From Desulfitobacterium sp038181555 (GTDB taxonomy: Bacteria > Bacillota > Desulfitobacteriia > Desulfitobacteriales > Desulfitobacteriaceae), in the NCBI RefSeq assembly GCF_038181555.1, contig NZ_JBBWUA010000005.1, positions 91,201 to 155,200 on the forward strand: DNA of 64,000 nt, in the 5' to 3' direction. This document shows, one piece after another, positions 42,265 through 50,532 of the stretch. Every line of letters starts with the position of its first letter. Positions within the stretch are counted from its first letter, which is position 1. The notes below the pieces were generated by a model, which was given only the letters and a program-made list of their open reading frames with translations, ran no database searches and was not told the origin of the DNA. The position numbers and the translations under genes were made by a program.

Positions 42265-42810
42265 GTGAAACTTAAAAAACTACTGGTTAGTGCTATAATT
42301 CTAGCGACCATGTTAGTGAGTGGTTGTGGCTCCCTTGAAGAGGCTGTTCAAGAGGCCAAAAAAGTAGTTCCGGGTGACTGGGAGGTAATCCATTACCAAG
42401 AAGTTAAAGATGAGGCAAACATTGTTTTTTATATTAATAATGATGAACTTGGCTCAGGCCTGTTTCAAAAAGATGCTTTCGGTTGGAAATGGCTGGGAAC
42501 CGAAGGAGGGCCATTAGTCACCCATCCGAAGGGATTATCCTGGCGCTATTCAAGCTTGGGCGATAAAACGACAAAATATTATTTTTATTATGGTTTTGTC
42601 GAAGACCCTAAAATTACCGAGATAGAAGTAAAGACCACTAGGGGAGAGGTATCGAAAGCAAAGATTGTGCAGTCCGGCGATTATCGCCTCTGGTATAGTT
42701 TGATTAGCAAGGATCAGGTTCCCTCAGTTGATGCGGATATTACAGGATACTCTAAAGAGGGAAAAGTGATATACTTATTCAGTCAACCCAAGCAAGGAAG
42801 CAATAAATGA
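42265..42810 (+). CDS. Hypothetical lipoprotein
   Basis: 181 residues from a GTG with GGAGG upstream. A basic n-region VKLKK and hydrophobic stretch lead to the lipobox MLVSGC (Cys about 21), so the product should be a membrane-anchored surface lipoprotein. The rest is beta-rich and aromatic (KYYFYYGFVEDPKI). I do not recognise the family. The in-frame reading from 42214 would bury the signal peptide and is rejected. It lies between the tRNA pair and the SCIFF genes without an obvious link to either. Confidence 0.8.
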   Translation: MKLKKLLVSAIILATMLVSGCGSLEEAVQEAKKVVPGDWEVIHYQEVKDEANIVFYINNDELGSGLFQKDAFGWKWLGTEGGPLVTHPKGLSWRYSSLGDKTTKYYFYYGFVEDPKITEIEVKTTRGEVSKAKIVQSGDYRLWYSLISKDQVPSVDADITGYSKEGKVIYLFSQPKQGSNK

Positions 42811-42821
42811 TTAATTTCATT

Positions 42822-42851
42822 TTGCACTCGAACTTGTCCTCATGGTATAAT
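42822..42851 (+). promoter_or_regulatory. SCIFF peptide promoter
   Basis: Extended -10 TGGTATAAT, with TATAAT at 42846-42851. TTGCAC (42822-42827) is a poor -35 at 18 bases. About 40 bases before the peptide gene. Confidence 0.6.
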
Positions 42852-42891
42852 GAGTGACGAATTCTGATGTGTTTGAGAGGAGGTTACGAGG

Positions 42892-43032
42892 ATGGCAAAA
42901 CATATTCAAACAGTTGTGAAAGCGAATCTAAGCGAAACCTTAAAGACAGGTGGCTGCGGTGAGTGCCAAACTTCCTGTCAATCTGCCTGCAAAACATCCT
43001 GTACAGTAGGCAACCAAGTCTGCGTAAAGTAA
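42892..43032 (+). CDS. scfA: SCIFF ranthipeptide precursor (six cysteines in forty-five residues)
   Basis: 46 residues starting MAKHIQTVVKANLSETLK, then a core with exactly six cysteines at 22, 25, 29, 33, 37 and 44. This matches the SCIFF family of small peptides, found almost universally in Clostridia, in which a radical SAM enzyme makes thioether crosslinks. A GAGAGGAGG site precedes the ATG. The matching maturase is the next gene. The biological role of the mature product is unknown across the family. Confidence 0.93.
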   Translation: MAKHIQTVVKANLSETLKTGGCGECQTSCQSACKTSCTVGNQVCVK

Positions 43033-43097
43033 ATTTGTCAATCTGACCCATAGAGAACAGAAGCCATGATGAAGTGAAGATTGAACATAGGTTATCA

Positions 43098-43128
43098 AGA
43101 ACCCACCTGATTCAGGCGGGTTCTGTTT
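43098..43128 (+). terminator. Attenuator-like hairpin between the SCIFF peptide and its maturase
   Basis: AGAACCC/GGGTTCT outer stem and CCTGA/TCAGG inner stem with single mismatched A and C between, followed by GTTTATATTTG. It could let the short peptide be made in excess of the enzyme. Confidence 0.65.
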
Positions 43129-43158
43129 ATATTTGCTAGAGAGAAGGTAATGACCACT

Positions 43159-44607
43159 ATGTTTCTTGAAGGATACGAGATAAAACGAAATGTTCATACT
43201 TACCGACAGGGTGACCTAAATATTGCTTATGATGTCAATTCAGGCTCCTTGCATATCTTAGATGACTTAACCTTTGCCATTGTAAAAGTTATGGAAAGAC
43301 TACAAGAGGAAGGAAAATCCTTAGGTAGTGAAGAGGTTATTAATCAGCTAAAGGCACCAGAAATCAGCCTATCTCCTGAGGAAGTAAAGGAAATCCTTAG
43401 TGAAATAGAAGAACTTCAAAAGGAAGGGGTTCTATTCTCTAAGGAAGCAGAAGAAAAAGGTCCTTCCTACCCGGCCAAGCCTATCGTCAAAGCCATCTGC
43501 CTCCATGTCGCCCATGACTGTAATTTGCGCTGTAATTATTGCTTCGCGGGCACCGGGGCTTTCGGTGGTCAGCGCGGGCTTATGGATTGGGAAACCGGCA
43601 AGAAGGCAATCGACTTTGTTTTAGAAGCCTCTGCGCACCGTAAGCATTGTGAAGTGGACTTTTTTGGCGGGGAACCGCTGTTAAACTTTCAGGTGGTGAA
43701 GGACCTTGTTGATTACGGCAAGAAGGCGGCCCAAGCTAAAGACAAGACCATCAAGTTTACTCTAACTACCAATGCCGTACTGCTAACAGAGGATATCCAA
43801 AACTTCCTCGAGGCAGAAGATATCAGTGTCGTACTGAGTATTGATGGCCGCCCCGAGGTTCATGATCGCATGCGCCCTTATGCAAATGGCCGGGGTAGCT
43901 ATGAGCAAGTAGCACCACGCTTACAGCAATTTGCTAAGAAGCGACCGGATAGCTCTCCCTATGCCGTGGGCACTTATTACTACGCACGAGGAACCTATAC
44001 CCATTATAATTTGGACTTCGACAAAGACGTGACCCATCTGTTAGATCTGGGTATGAAGCAGATATCTCTAGAACCTGTGGTTGCCCAGCCTAGTGATCCT
44101 TATGCCTTTCAAGAGGGAGATTTATCAGAGATTTTAAAGACCTATGACCGTCTAGGGGAAGAGTTACTGGAGCGGCGGCGCCAAGGTGAGGATTTCAGCT
44201 TTTTTCACTTTAATGTGGCTTTAGATCAAGGTCCTTGCCTGCCCAAACGGTTATCCGGCTGCGGAGCGGGTCATGAGTATGTGGCGATCTCACCCGAAGG
44301 GGATCTCTATCCTTGTCATCAATTCGTAGGGCAAGAAGAATTTAAAATGGGATCTCTGAATGAGGAAAAGCCCAGTTTGAATCTGGAGATTGTCGATAAA
44401 TTTCGTTCAGCGCATGTCTATAGCAAATCCGCCTGTCGTCAGTGTTGGGCGCGTTTTTCCTGTAGCGGTGGTTGTCACTCGGCAAACCAGGCTTTTAGTG
44501 GTGAACTTAACGATGTTTATACCTTGGGCTGCGAGTTACAGAAAAAGCGTCTTGAGGTGGCTTTGTACATGAAGATCAAAGAAGCATCACTTAATACTCA
44601 AGGCTAG
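43159..44607 (+). CDS. scfB: Radical SAM SCIFF peptide maturase
   Basis: 482 residues. An N-terminal peptide-recognition (RRE-like) region (about 1-100, with NIAYDVNSGSLHILDD) precedes the radical SAM domain with CNLRCNYC (Cys121, 125 and 128) and GGEPLL. The C-terminal SPASM-type cysteines appear in CGAGHEYVAISPEGDLYPCH and CRQCWARFSCSGGCHS. It forms thioether bridges between cysteines of the upstream peptide and acceptor residues. The start is uncertain: ATG 43150 is only two bases from AAGG, so ATG 43159 is preferred. Confidence 0.92.
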   Translation: MFLEGYEIKRNVHTYRQGDLNIAYDVNSGSLHILDDLTFAIVKVMERLQEEGKSLGSEEVINQLKAPEISLSPEEVKEILSEIEELQKEGVLFSKEAEEKGPSYPAKPIVKAICLHVAHDCNLRCNYCFAGTGAFGGQRGLMDWETGKKAIDFVLEASAHRKHCEVDFFGGEPLLNFQVVKDLVDYGKKAAQAKDKTIKFTLTTNAVLLTEDIQNFLEAEDISVVLSIDGRPEVHDRMRPYANGRGSYEQVAPRLQQFAKKRPDSSPYAVGTYYYARGTYTHYNLDFDKDVTHLLDLGMKQISLEPVVAQPSDPYAFQEGDLSEILKTYDRLGEELLERRRQGEDFSFFHFNVALDQGPCLPKRLSGCGAGHEYVAISPEGDLYPCHQFVGQEEFKMGSLNEEKPSLNLEIVDKFRSAHVYSKSACRQCWARFSCSGGCHSANQAFSGELNDVYTLGCELQKKRLEVALYMKIKEASLNTQG

Positions 44608-44734
44608 GTATGGAGTGGGTATTTTTCTGCTATCTTATTTGTTCCGTGTAATTTGTCATGCAAAGGGGAACTTTGCAGACGCTAGACTCTGTAGGATAGA
44701 TAATGGCGATTATAGTTTTTAGGAGGGGATAAAA

Positions 44735-46741
44735 ATGACCGTTTTGCGCTCGGCTTGTCCGCTGAATTGTCCTGATAGCTGCGGCTTTATTGTGGAGTAT
44801 AGTGAGGATAAAGGCATGCAGGTTCATGGGGATAAGGAACATCCCCTAACTAAAGGATTTATCTGCTCAAAGGCTCAGGTTCAGGCACAACGGGTTTTCT
44901 CGGCAGAAAGGCTTCGTTTTCCTCTTCTCAAGGAACAAGGAACATTTCGCCGGATCTCCTGGAACGAAGCCTATACTCTATTTGCCGATAAAATTAAAGA
45001 GACCCTTAAGGAAGTGGGACCTTGGGGGATTTTTCATCATTATGATTATGGTCACAACGGAACCTTAAGAGAGCTGGATCGGCGTTTCTTTCAGGCCCTA
45101 GGCGGAGTCACGGAGCCCAGAGGAAGTATGTGCTGGGGAGCAGGCTTTAGAGCCCAGGAGATTGATTTCGGTGGGGCTTATGCCAACGATTGGACCCAAG
45201 TGACCCAGGCCAAGCTCATTATCCTTTGGGGGCGGGATCCTGCGGTTACGAATCTGCATATGGTGCCCCATTTACTTGAGGCCAAGAAGGCCGGTGCGAC
45301 CATTGTTGTGATCAATCCAGTCCGAGTCAAGAGTACGGATTTTAGCGCGGACTATATTCAAGTCAACCCGGGCAGTGATGGGGTCCTTGCTATGGGGATC
45401 GCCCACCTTATCTTGCGGGAGGGCTGGCTGGATTGGGAATTTGTCCGCCAATACGTCCATGGACTAGAGGCCTTCGCTTTACGGGCGAAGGAGTACGATC
45501 CGGAGAGAGTTGCCCAGCTGACCGGAGTATCCGTGGAAAAGCAAGAAGAATTAGCACAGAAAATGAGTCACACCCGACCAGTGACCATCCTGTCCGGATA
45601 CGGATTGCAGCGCTATAGCGGTGGGGGTAATACCTTGCGCGCTATTGACGCGCTATTAGCCCTTACAGGTAACATTGGCAAGCCCGGTGCAGGAATCCAA
45701 TATGGCTATCAATATCATCGAAGCTATCTTAATCAAGTTAAGTTAGATTCCAGCCGTTATCAGTCCCGGACCTTCCCCCATCCCTTTTTGGCGGAGGAAA
45801 TAAAAATGGCCGATCCCCCTATTCAGCTGGCCGTGGTGACGCGCTCTAATCCCTTAGTACAGCAACCGAATTCCTTGCTTTGGCGGGAAGTCTGGCGAGA
45901 GATTCCCTTTAAAGTGACCTTTGATACCACCCTGACCGAGACGGCACGTCAGTCGGATTTAGTCTTGCCAGTAACGACAGCCTTTGAAGACGAGGACCTG
46001 ATTGCCACTTCCTGGAGCCCCATTCTTCAGCTTACCCAAAAGATTGTCGAGCCCCAGGGAGAGGCCAGATCGGAGGCCGTTATTTTTACGGAGTTAGCAC
46101 AACGCTTAGGCCGTGGAGAGGATTTCCTTTATACCCCTGAGCAATGGCTCGATTATGTGCTGTCACCTCTCAAAGAATATGGCATCACTTTGGCAAGCTT
46201 AAGGCAAGGGCCCATTCGGGCACCCTATATTCCGGAGGTAGCTTGGAGCGATTTGCAGTTCAAGACCCCCAGTGGGAAGATAGAGCTAGCTTCAGAGGTA
46301 GCGCTTGCTGAATATGGGGATGCTGTGGCGGATCCCCTACTTAACCACGCTAAGGAAGATCTGCAAAGGCATCAGGAGTTCTCGAAGTCAGAGGTTCAAG
46401 CGGGATACCCTTGGTATCTTCTTACTCCCCATCCCCATTATGCACTACACTCCCAGTTTCAGGAGACTGAGGATTTTCATCTCTATATTCATCCTCAAAT
46501 AGCTGAGAAGTATTATTTATCTACTGGGGATCGAGCCTTGGTCGAGACAGAACACGGACAGATTCTGGCTTGGGTCTCTGTATCAGAGGATATACATCCT
46601 CAAACGGTAGTCATACCTGAAGGGGGTAGCGTCGATGGGTTCGGAGTTAACCAGCTGCTTATCGGGAAACCTAGCGATTTTGGAGAAAGCACACCCTATT
46701 ATGAAGCACGCTGTCAGCTGCGCAAGTGGTTGGTGGATTGA
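44735..46741 (+). CDS. Cytoplasmic molybdopterin oxidoreductase (YyaE/YoaE-like)
   Basis: 668 residues of the DMSO-reductase superfamily. An N-terminal [4Fe-4S] site is formed by Cys8, Cys12, Cys16 and Cys44. Molybdopterin-binding domains follow (GRDPAVTNLHM, NPGSDGVLAMGIAHL), and a C-terminal molydopterin-dinucleotide domain begins near LTPHPHYALHSQ. Cys133 in GSMCWGAG is at a position where family members can coordinate the metal. There is no twin-arginine signal, so it acts in the cytoplasm. No electron-transfer or membrane subunit is adjacent. Substrate unknown. GGAGGGG lies six bases before the ATG. Confidence 0.85.
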   Translation: MTVLRSACPLNCPDSCGFIVEYSEDKGMQVHGDKEHPLTKGFICSKAQVQAQRVFSAERLRFPLLKEQGTFRRISWNEAYTLFADKIKETLKEVGPWGIFHHYDYGHNGTLRELDRRFFQALGGVTEPRGSMCWGAGFRAQEIDFGGAYANDWTQVTQAKLIILWGRDPAVTNLHMVPHLLEAKKAGATIVVINPVRVKSTDFSADYIQVNPGSDGVLAMGIAHLILREGWLDWEFVRQYVHGLEAFALRAKEYDPERVAQLTGVSVEKQEELAQKMSHTRPVTILSGYGLQRYSGGGNTLRAIDALLALTGNIGKPGAGIQYGYQYHRSYLNQVKLDSSRYQSRTFPHPFLAEEIKMADPPIQLAVVTRSNPLVQQPNSLLWREVWREIPFKVTFDTTLTETARQSDLVLPVTTAFEDEDLIATSWSPILQLTQKIVEPQGEARSEAVIFTELAQRLGRGEDFLYTPEQWLDYVLSPLKEYGITLASLRQGPIRAPYIPEVAWSDLQFKTPSGKIELASEVALAEYGDAVADPLLNHAKEDLQRHQEFSKSEVQAGYPWYLLTPHPHYALHSQFQETEDFHLYIHPQIAEKYYLSTGDRALVETEHGQILAWVSVSEDIHPQTVVIPEGGSVDGFGVNQLLIGKPSDFGESTPYYEARCQLRKWLVD

Positions 46742-46849
46742 TACCACAGTAGTATTCAGTATAACAAAAGACGACAAAAAAGCTGTGTGGACTAACTTCC
46801 AACAAGATGATAAAATTAGAGTTACTTTGGATTAGGGAGATGTGAAACG

Positions 46850-47497
46850 GTGCGTAAAAAATCACAAAAGCTTACCGTATATGTGATAGTAGCATTATTA
46901 GTAATAAGCTTGGTGGGATCATCTTTTGTCATGTTCTTTGGGGATACAGGTAATACCAATGCCCCGGTGACCGGGACCTATGAGAGTCAAATTGCAAGCC
47001 TCAACAAAGCACTAGAGGCCAATCCGCAGGATTCCCAGACCCGTTTAAATCTTGCGAATATCTATTATGATTGGGCTCTTCAGACCCAAAGTGGAAACAC
47101 ACCCGAGAAAGCCGGAGTTATTTTCCAGCAGGCGGTAGCGGAATATCAAGAAGTTATTAAAGCGGATAAGAATGTGAACGTTTTAGTTGATATGGCTACA
47201 GCAGCTTTTTATGGGGGTCAGGATGACTTAGCAGAGCAGACTTTTAAAGAAGCCTTGGAGCTGGATCCGAAGTTCCTTAATGGTCTGTTTAATTACGGGA
47301 TCTTTCTCATGTATGCCAAGGAAGATTACGGGGCAGCCATTGCCCAATGGGAAAAAGCCTTAACCATTGAAAACCTTTCGGAAGAGACTAAACAGCGTCT
47401 CGAAAGCAGTATTAAATTGGCCCAGGATAAAATTGTTGAGAACTTCGAGAAAACGGGTAGTGTGGATCCATCCGAATCAACCTCTGGGGCTAAATAG
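46850..47497 (+). CDS. Membrane-anchored TPR protein
   Basis: 215 residues from a GTG with GGGAGA nine bases upstream. One N-terminal membrane anchor (about 9-30) is followed by an extracytoplasmic or cytoplasmic TPR region: units around 47-77, 84-117 and 119-152 (DDLAEQTFKEALELDPKFL). No enzymatic domain. Such proteins often scaffold membrane complexes; the partner is not evident from its neighbours. Confidence 0.78.
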   Translation: MRKKSQKLTVYVIVALLVISLVGSSFVMFFGDTGNTNAPVTGTYESQIASLNKALEANPQDSQTRLNLANIYYDWALQTQSGNTPEKAGVIFQQAVAEYQEVIKADKNVNVLVDMATAAFYGGQDDLAEQTFKEALELDPKFLNGLFNYGIFLMYAKEDYGAAIAQWEKALTIENLSEETKQRLESSIKLAQDKIVENFEKTGSVDPSESTSGAK

Positions 47498-47510
47498 CCT
47501 CAGTTTTTTT
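47486..47510 (+). terminator. Terminator after the TPR gene
   Basis: GGGGCT/AGCCTC stem (one G-T) with a four-base loop followed by T7. The stop codon is in the loop. Confidence 0.78.
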
Positions 47511-47605
47511 CTTGCGCTCTGAGCAGATTTTGCTGTCATCAGCCTAGTTTTGTTTAAGCAAAGGATTTGTTATAATACACTTGTATAAGGGAAGAAGGAA
47601 TGGAT

Positions 47606-48409
47606 GTGCATCTAGCAACCCTAGCAAGTGGGAGCTCCGGCAATGCGATTGTGGTTGGGCATGAGAAGAGGAATCTTCTTGTGGATTGCGGTATCAGCCT
47701 CAAGGCAACTGTACATAATCTATCGATGCTGGATATATCCCCTATGGAAGTTGAGGGAATCTTTATTACCCATGAGCACTCGGATCATGTTAAGGGCGTT
47801 GGGGCAGTCGCGCGGAAACTAAAGATACCCATCTACGCCTCAGCGAAGATCTGGGACGAGCTCAACCCCGCGATTGGGAAGCTCAAGGACGAACAGCGGG
47901 TGATTGTCAAGGATTCCTTTACCTGTGCCGGCATGCAAGTGCGAGTTTTTCCGACCTCTCATGATAGTAAAGAAAGCTATGGGGTGCGCATCGAAGCGGA
48001 GAAAGGTGGCTGTCAGGCAATTGGTATTGCTACAGACACAGGAATCATCACGGAAGAAATGCACCAGGCCTTAAAAGGCTGCGATGCCTTAGTGGTGGAG
48101 GCTAACCATGATCAGGAAATGCTCTGGCAAGGTAGCTATCCTTGGTATCTTAAAAAACGCATCAGCGGCAATTTTGGGCATTTGGAGAATAGCCAGCTGG
48201 CGGAAGGGCTTCTCCAATGGATCGAGGGGAATACTAAGCGGATCGTTTTATCGCATTTAAGTGAAGAAAACAATACGCCGGAACTGGCCCTTGCGACCAT
48301 TCTGCGTATCCTCAAGGAATCTCGAGTAGCAAAAGAGAACCCGGACTTGAGATTAAGGGTAGCTCCCCGATATACACCGCATGAACTGATTGTTTTAGAT
48401 GAATACTAA
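47606..48409 (+). CDS. yycJ: MBL-fold hydrolase YycJ (WalJ)
   Basis: 267 residues. LATLASGSSGNAIVV at the start and the metallo-beta-lactamase motif THEHSDH (about 57-63) identify the YycJ/WalJ family. The later metal ligands are in TSHDSKE, TDTG and SHLSEENN. WalJ acts as a nuclease-type hydrolase linked to cell-wall and replication coordination in Gram-positives. The GTG at 47606 has AAGG seven bases upstream, while the ATG at 47600 is only one base from it, so the GTG is more likely. htrA and rlmH follow, as in Bacillus (without walRK here). Confidence 0.9.
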   Translation: MHLATLASGSSGNAIVVGHEKRNLLVDCGISLKATVHNLSMLDISPMEVEGIFITHEHSDHVKGVGAVARKLKIPIYASAKIWDELNPAIGKLKDEQRVIVKDSFTCAGMQVRVFPTSHDSKESYGVRIEAEKGGCQAIGIATDTGIITEEMHQALKGCDALVVEANHDQEMLWQGSYPWYLKKRISGNFGHLENSQLAEGLLQWIEGNTKRIVLSHLSEENNTPELALATILRILKESRVAKENPDLRLRVAPRYTPHELIVLDEY

Positions 48410-48429
48410 AGCAGTGAGGAGGTAATAAC

Positions 48430-49587
48430 ATGGGCTATTATAACCAAAATGACTATCCGGATTATCCAGAGAAGAGACAAAGGCCGCGTTTTTTCTCAAC
48501 GATTGCTTTGGCTTTGATTAGTGCCATCATTGGTGGCTTAATCTCCGTAGCCTTAGTACCCACTCTCTATGGAAATCAAGCACCTGTCCAAAAGGAGGTT
48601 ATTTTAGGCCAAGGTTCTTCGACACCCCCGGTGAGCATTACGAATCCGACCGGGTTTCCGGTGGTGGAGGTCGCTAAAACCGTGGGACCCGCTGTTGTGG
48701 GTATAGCCAATTTCCAGTCCCGGGGCAGTATCTTCGGTGGTACGGGTTTGTCGGAAGCGGGGACGGGATCAGGCTTTATCATTGATGCCAACTATGGCTA
48801 TATCGTCACGAACTACCATGTGATTGCCGATGCCTCACGGCTACTGGTTAGTTTAGCCGACGGGAGAAATGTAGAAGCCACTTTGGTCGGTCAAGACCCA
48901 CGCACTGACCTAGCGGTAATCAAGATTGCTCCTGAGAATCTGACGGCGACACAGCTAGGCAATTCCGATCAGGTGCAAGTCGGTGAACCGGTCGTGGCCA
49001 TTGGTAATCCCGGAGGAGAAGAATTTGCGCGTTCTGTCACCCAAGGGGTGGTTTCCGCTAAGAATCGGATTCTTTTAATCGAAGGTGAATCTAGCTTTAA
49101 CTTAATTCAGACCGATGCAGCGATCAACCCGGGGAACAGTGGTGGCCCTTTGGTCAATTATAACGGTCAAGTGATCGGGATTAACTCTGCCAAGAATGCC
49201 GAAGTAGGCTTTGAAGGGATGGGCTTTGCGATCCCTATTACCGATGCCATACCCGTCATCCAGCAACTGATTGAGAAGGGCTACTTTAGCCACCCCGGAC
49301 TCTTGGTCTCCATTGACACACGCTATAGTCCAGAGTGGGCAGTTCAAAAGGGCTGGCCGGCAGGTGCCTACGTCTCCAATGTGGATGCCAGAGGGCCGGC
49401 GGGTCAAGCCGGTATTCAGCCCGGAGATATTATCGTGAAGATCAACGGGGTAACGGTGCAGACATCCTTAGAGTTAACCCATGAGCTGTTTAAGTTTAAA
49501 CCCGGAGACACCGTCACGGTGACTTATTATCGCAACGGTAAAACAACTGATGTGCAAGCGAAGCTCGTTGAGATAAGAACAAGTTAA
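48430..49587 (+). CDS. htrA: HtrA-like serine protease
   Basis: 385 residues. A short cytoplasmic N-terminus and one membrane anchor (about 22-46) place the protease outside the membrane. The catalytic triad is His130 (TNYHVI), Asp160 (RTDLAVI) and Ser237 (GNSGGP). A single C-terminal PDZ domain (about 285-380, with GPAGQAGIQPGDII) binds substrates. It degrades misfolded exported proteins. In B. subtilis the equivalent yyxA gene occupies the same position between yycJ and rlmH. GAGGAGG precedes the ATG. Confidence 0.95.
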   Translation: MGYYNQNDYPDYPEKRQRPRFFSTIALALISAIIGGLISVALVPTLYGNQAPVQKEVILGQGSSTPPVSITNPTGFPVVEVAKTVGPAVVGIANFQSRGSIFGGTGLSEAGTGSGFIIDANYGYIVTNYHVIADASRLLVSLADGRNVEATLVGQDPRTDLAVIKIAPENLTATQLGNSDQVQVGEPVVAIGNPGGEEFARSVTQGVVSAKNRILLIEGESSFNLIQTDAAINPGNSGGPLVNYNGQVIGINSAKNAEVGFEGMGFAIPITDAIPVIQQLIEKGYFSHPGLLVSIDTRYSPEWAVQKGWPAGAYVSNVDARGPAGQAGIQPGDIIVKINGVTVQTSLELTHELFKFKPGDTVTVTYYRNGKTTDVQAKLVEIRTS

Positions 49588-49614
49588 CCCAATTAAGTGG
49601 TGACTAAGATAATT

Positions 49615-49648
49615 GAGGGAGGAGATGATGAGTTCATCATCCTCCCTC
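49615..49648. terminator. Hairpin between htrA and rlmH
   Basis: GAGGGAGG(AG)ATGATGA pairs with TCATCATCCTCCCTC, a 15-bp stem with a two-base bulge and a two-base loop. The downstream DNA is only mildly T-rich, so termination is uncertain. Confidence 0.55.
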
Positions 49649-49690
49649 GTAGTATTTATCCTAGATTATGATTGCCGAGGAGCGTCGAAA

Positions 49691-50173
49691 ATGCTACAGA
49701 TCAAGGTTGTTGCCGTAGGAAAAGTCCGAGAGAAATATCTCCTCGAAGGAATTAAAGAATACGTGAAGCGTTTAAGTGCTTATGTTCGTCTTGAGATTGT
49801 AGAAATAGCTGATGAGCCCTGTCCAGAGCGTCTCTCCACGGCTGATGAAGAGCGAGTGAAGGGAAAAGAAGGGGAGCGGATCCTGAAAGGGATTGGGCCC
49901 CAAGAGCATGTCATTCTGCTGGATCTCAAGGGGAAAGAATTTTCTTCTCCGGGACTTTCGGAGTACTTGGACCATCTCGCGTTGATAGGACAGAGCAATA
50001 TCACCTTTCTTATCGGCGGCTCCCTAGGAGTTTCTGAGGAAGTAAGGCAACGTGCTGATTACCGCTGGTCTTTTTCCCAACTCACCTTTCCCCACCCCCT
50101 CATGCGCTTGATTCTACTGGAACAAATCTATCGTGCTATGAAGATCAGCAAGGGTGAGCCGTATCACAAGTAG
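49691..50173 (+). CDS. rlmH: 23S rRNA pseudouridine1915 N3-methyltransferase RlmH
   Basis: 160 residues, SPOUT family. Starts MLQIKVVAVGKVREKYLLEG; the SAM-binding knot contains HVILLDLKGKEFSS and FLIGGSLGVSEEV, and the end KISKGEPYHK is strongly conserved. The ATG at 49691 has AGGAG nine bases upstream and gives the family length; an in-frame reading from 49613 crosses the hairpin and is rejected. Confidence 0.97.
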   Translation: MLQIKVVAVGKVREKYLLEGIKEYVKRLSAYVRLEIVEIADEPCPERLSTADEERVKGKEGERILKGIGPQEHVILLDLKGKEFSSPGLSEYLDHLALIGQSNITFLIGGSLGVSEEVRQRADYRWSFSQLTFPHPLMRLILLEQIYRAMKISKGEPYHK

Positions 50174-50254
50174 ATAAGATTTAAGAAACAGAAGAATTAC
50201 CTTTCCCCTATAATATGCCAGCACTATGTCATTCTTACAGTGGAGGGATACCTA

Positions 50255-50407
50255 TTGAAATGGATTTCTAAAAAGAATAAGAAACCTGTATTATTATTAC
50301 TAGTTATTGCTTTTATCATTGCTGGTCTACTTGATATTAAGTATGAAGGATTATTCTTTCATCTATTACCTAACTCAGTTCAATCATATTTAGCAGATAT
50401 TTTTTAA
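50255..50407 (+). CDS. Small single-pass membrane protein, 50 residues
   Basis: TTG start with GGAGGG six bases upstream. The product opens with a basic patch, MKWISKKNKK, then about 17 hydrophobic residues (VLLLLVIAFIIAGLL), then a polar tail rich in aromatic and Leu residues ending YLADIF. I do not recognise it. Evidence for coding is the ribosome site, the clean signal-anchor-like pattern and a hairpin downstream. Confidence 0.55.
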   Translation: MKWISKKNKKPVLLLLVIAFIIAGLLDIKYEGLFFHLLPNSVQSYLADIF

Positions 50408-50450
50408 GAAAAGAGGTGCAGTTTCTTCAGAATACTTAATAGAGCAAGAT

Positions 50451-50493
50451 AGAGCCCCCAGGTACCACTATTTTGGTGGTATCTGGGGGCTCT
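50451..50493. terminator. Strong hairpin between the small ORF and the CofE-like gene
   Basis: AGAGCCCCCAGGTACCAC pairs with GTGGTATCTGGGGGCTCT (one mismatch-type wobble) around a short T-rich loop. It lies between two convergent genes. No good T-run on either strand, but the stem is about 18 bp. Confidence 0.65.
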
Positions 50494-50532
50494 GTAATTC
50501 AGAGGTTTAAGTCTGCAGATTCATCTGGCAAC

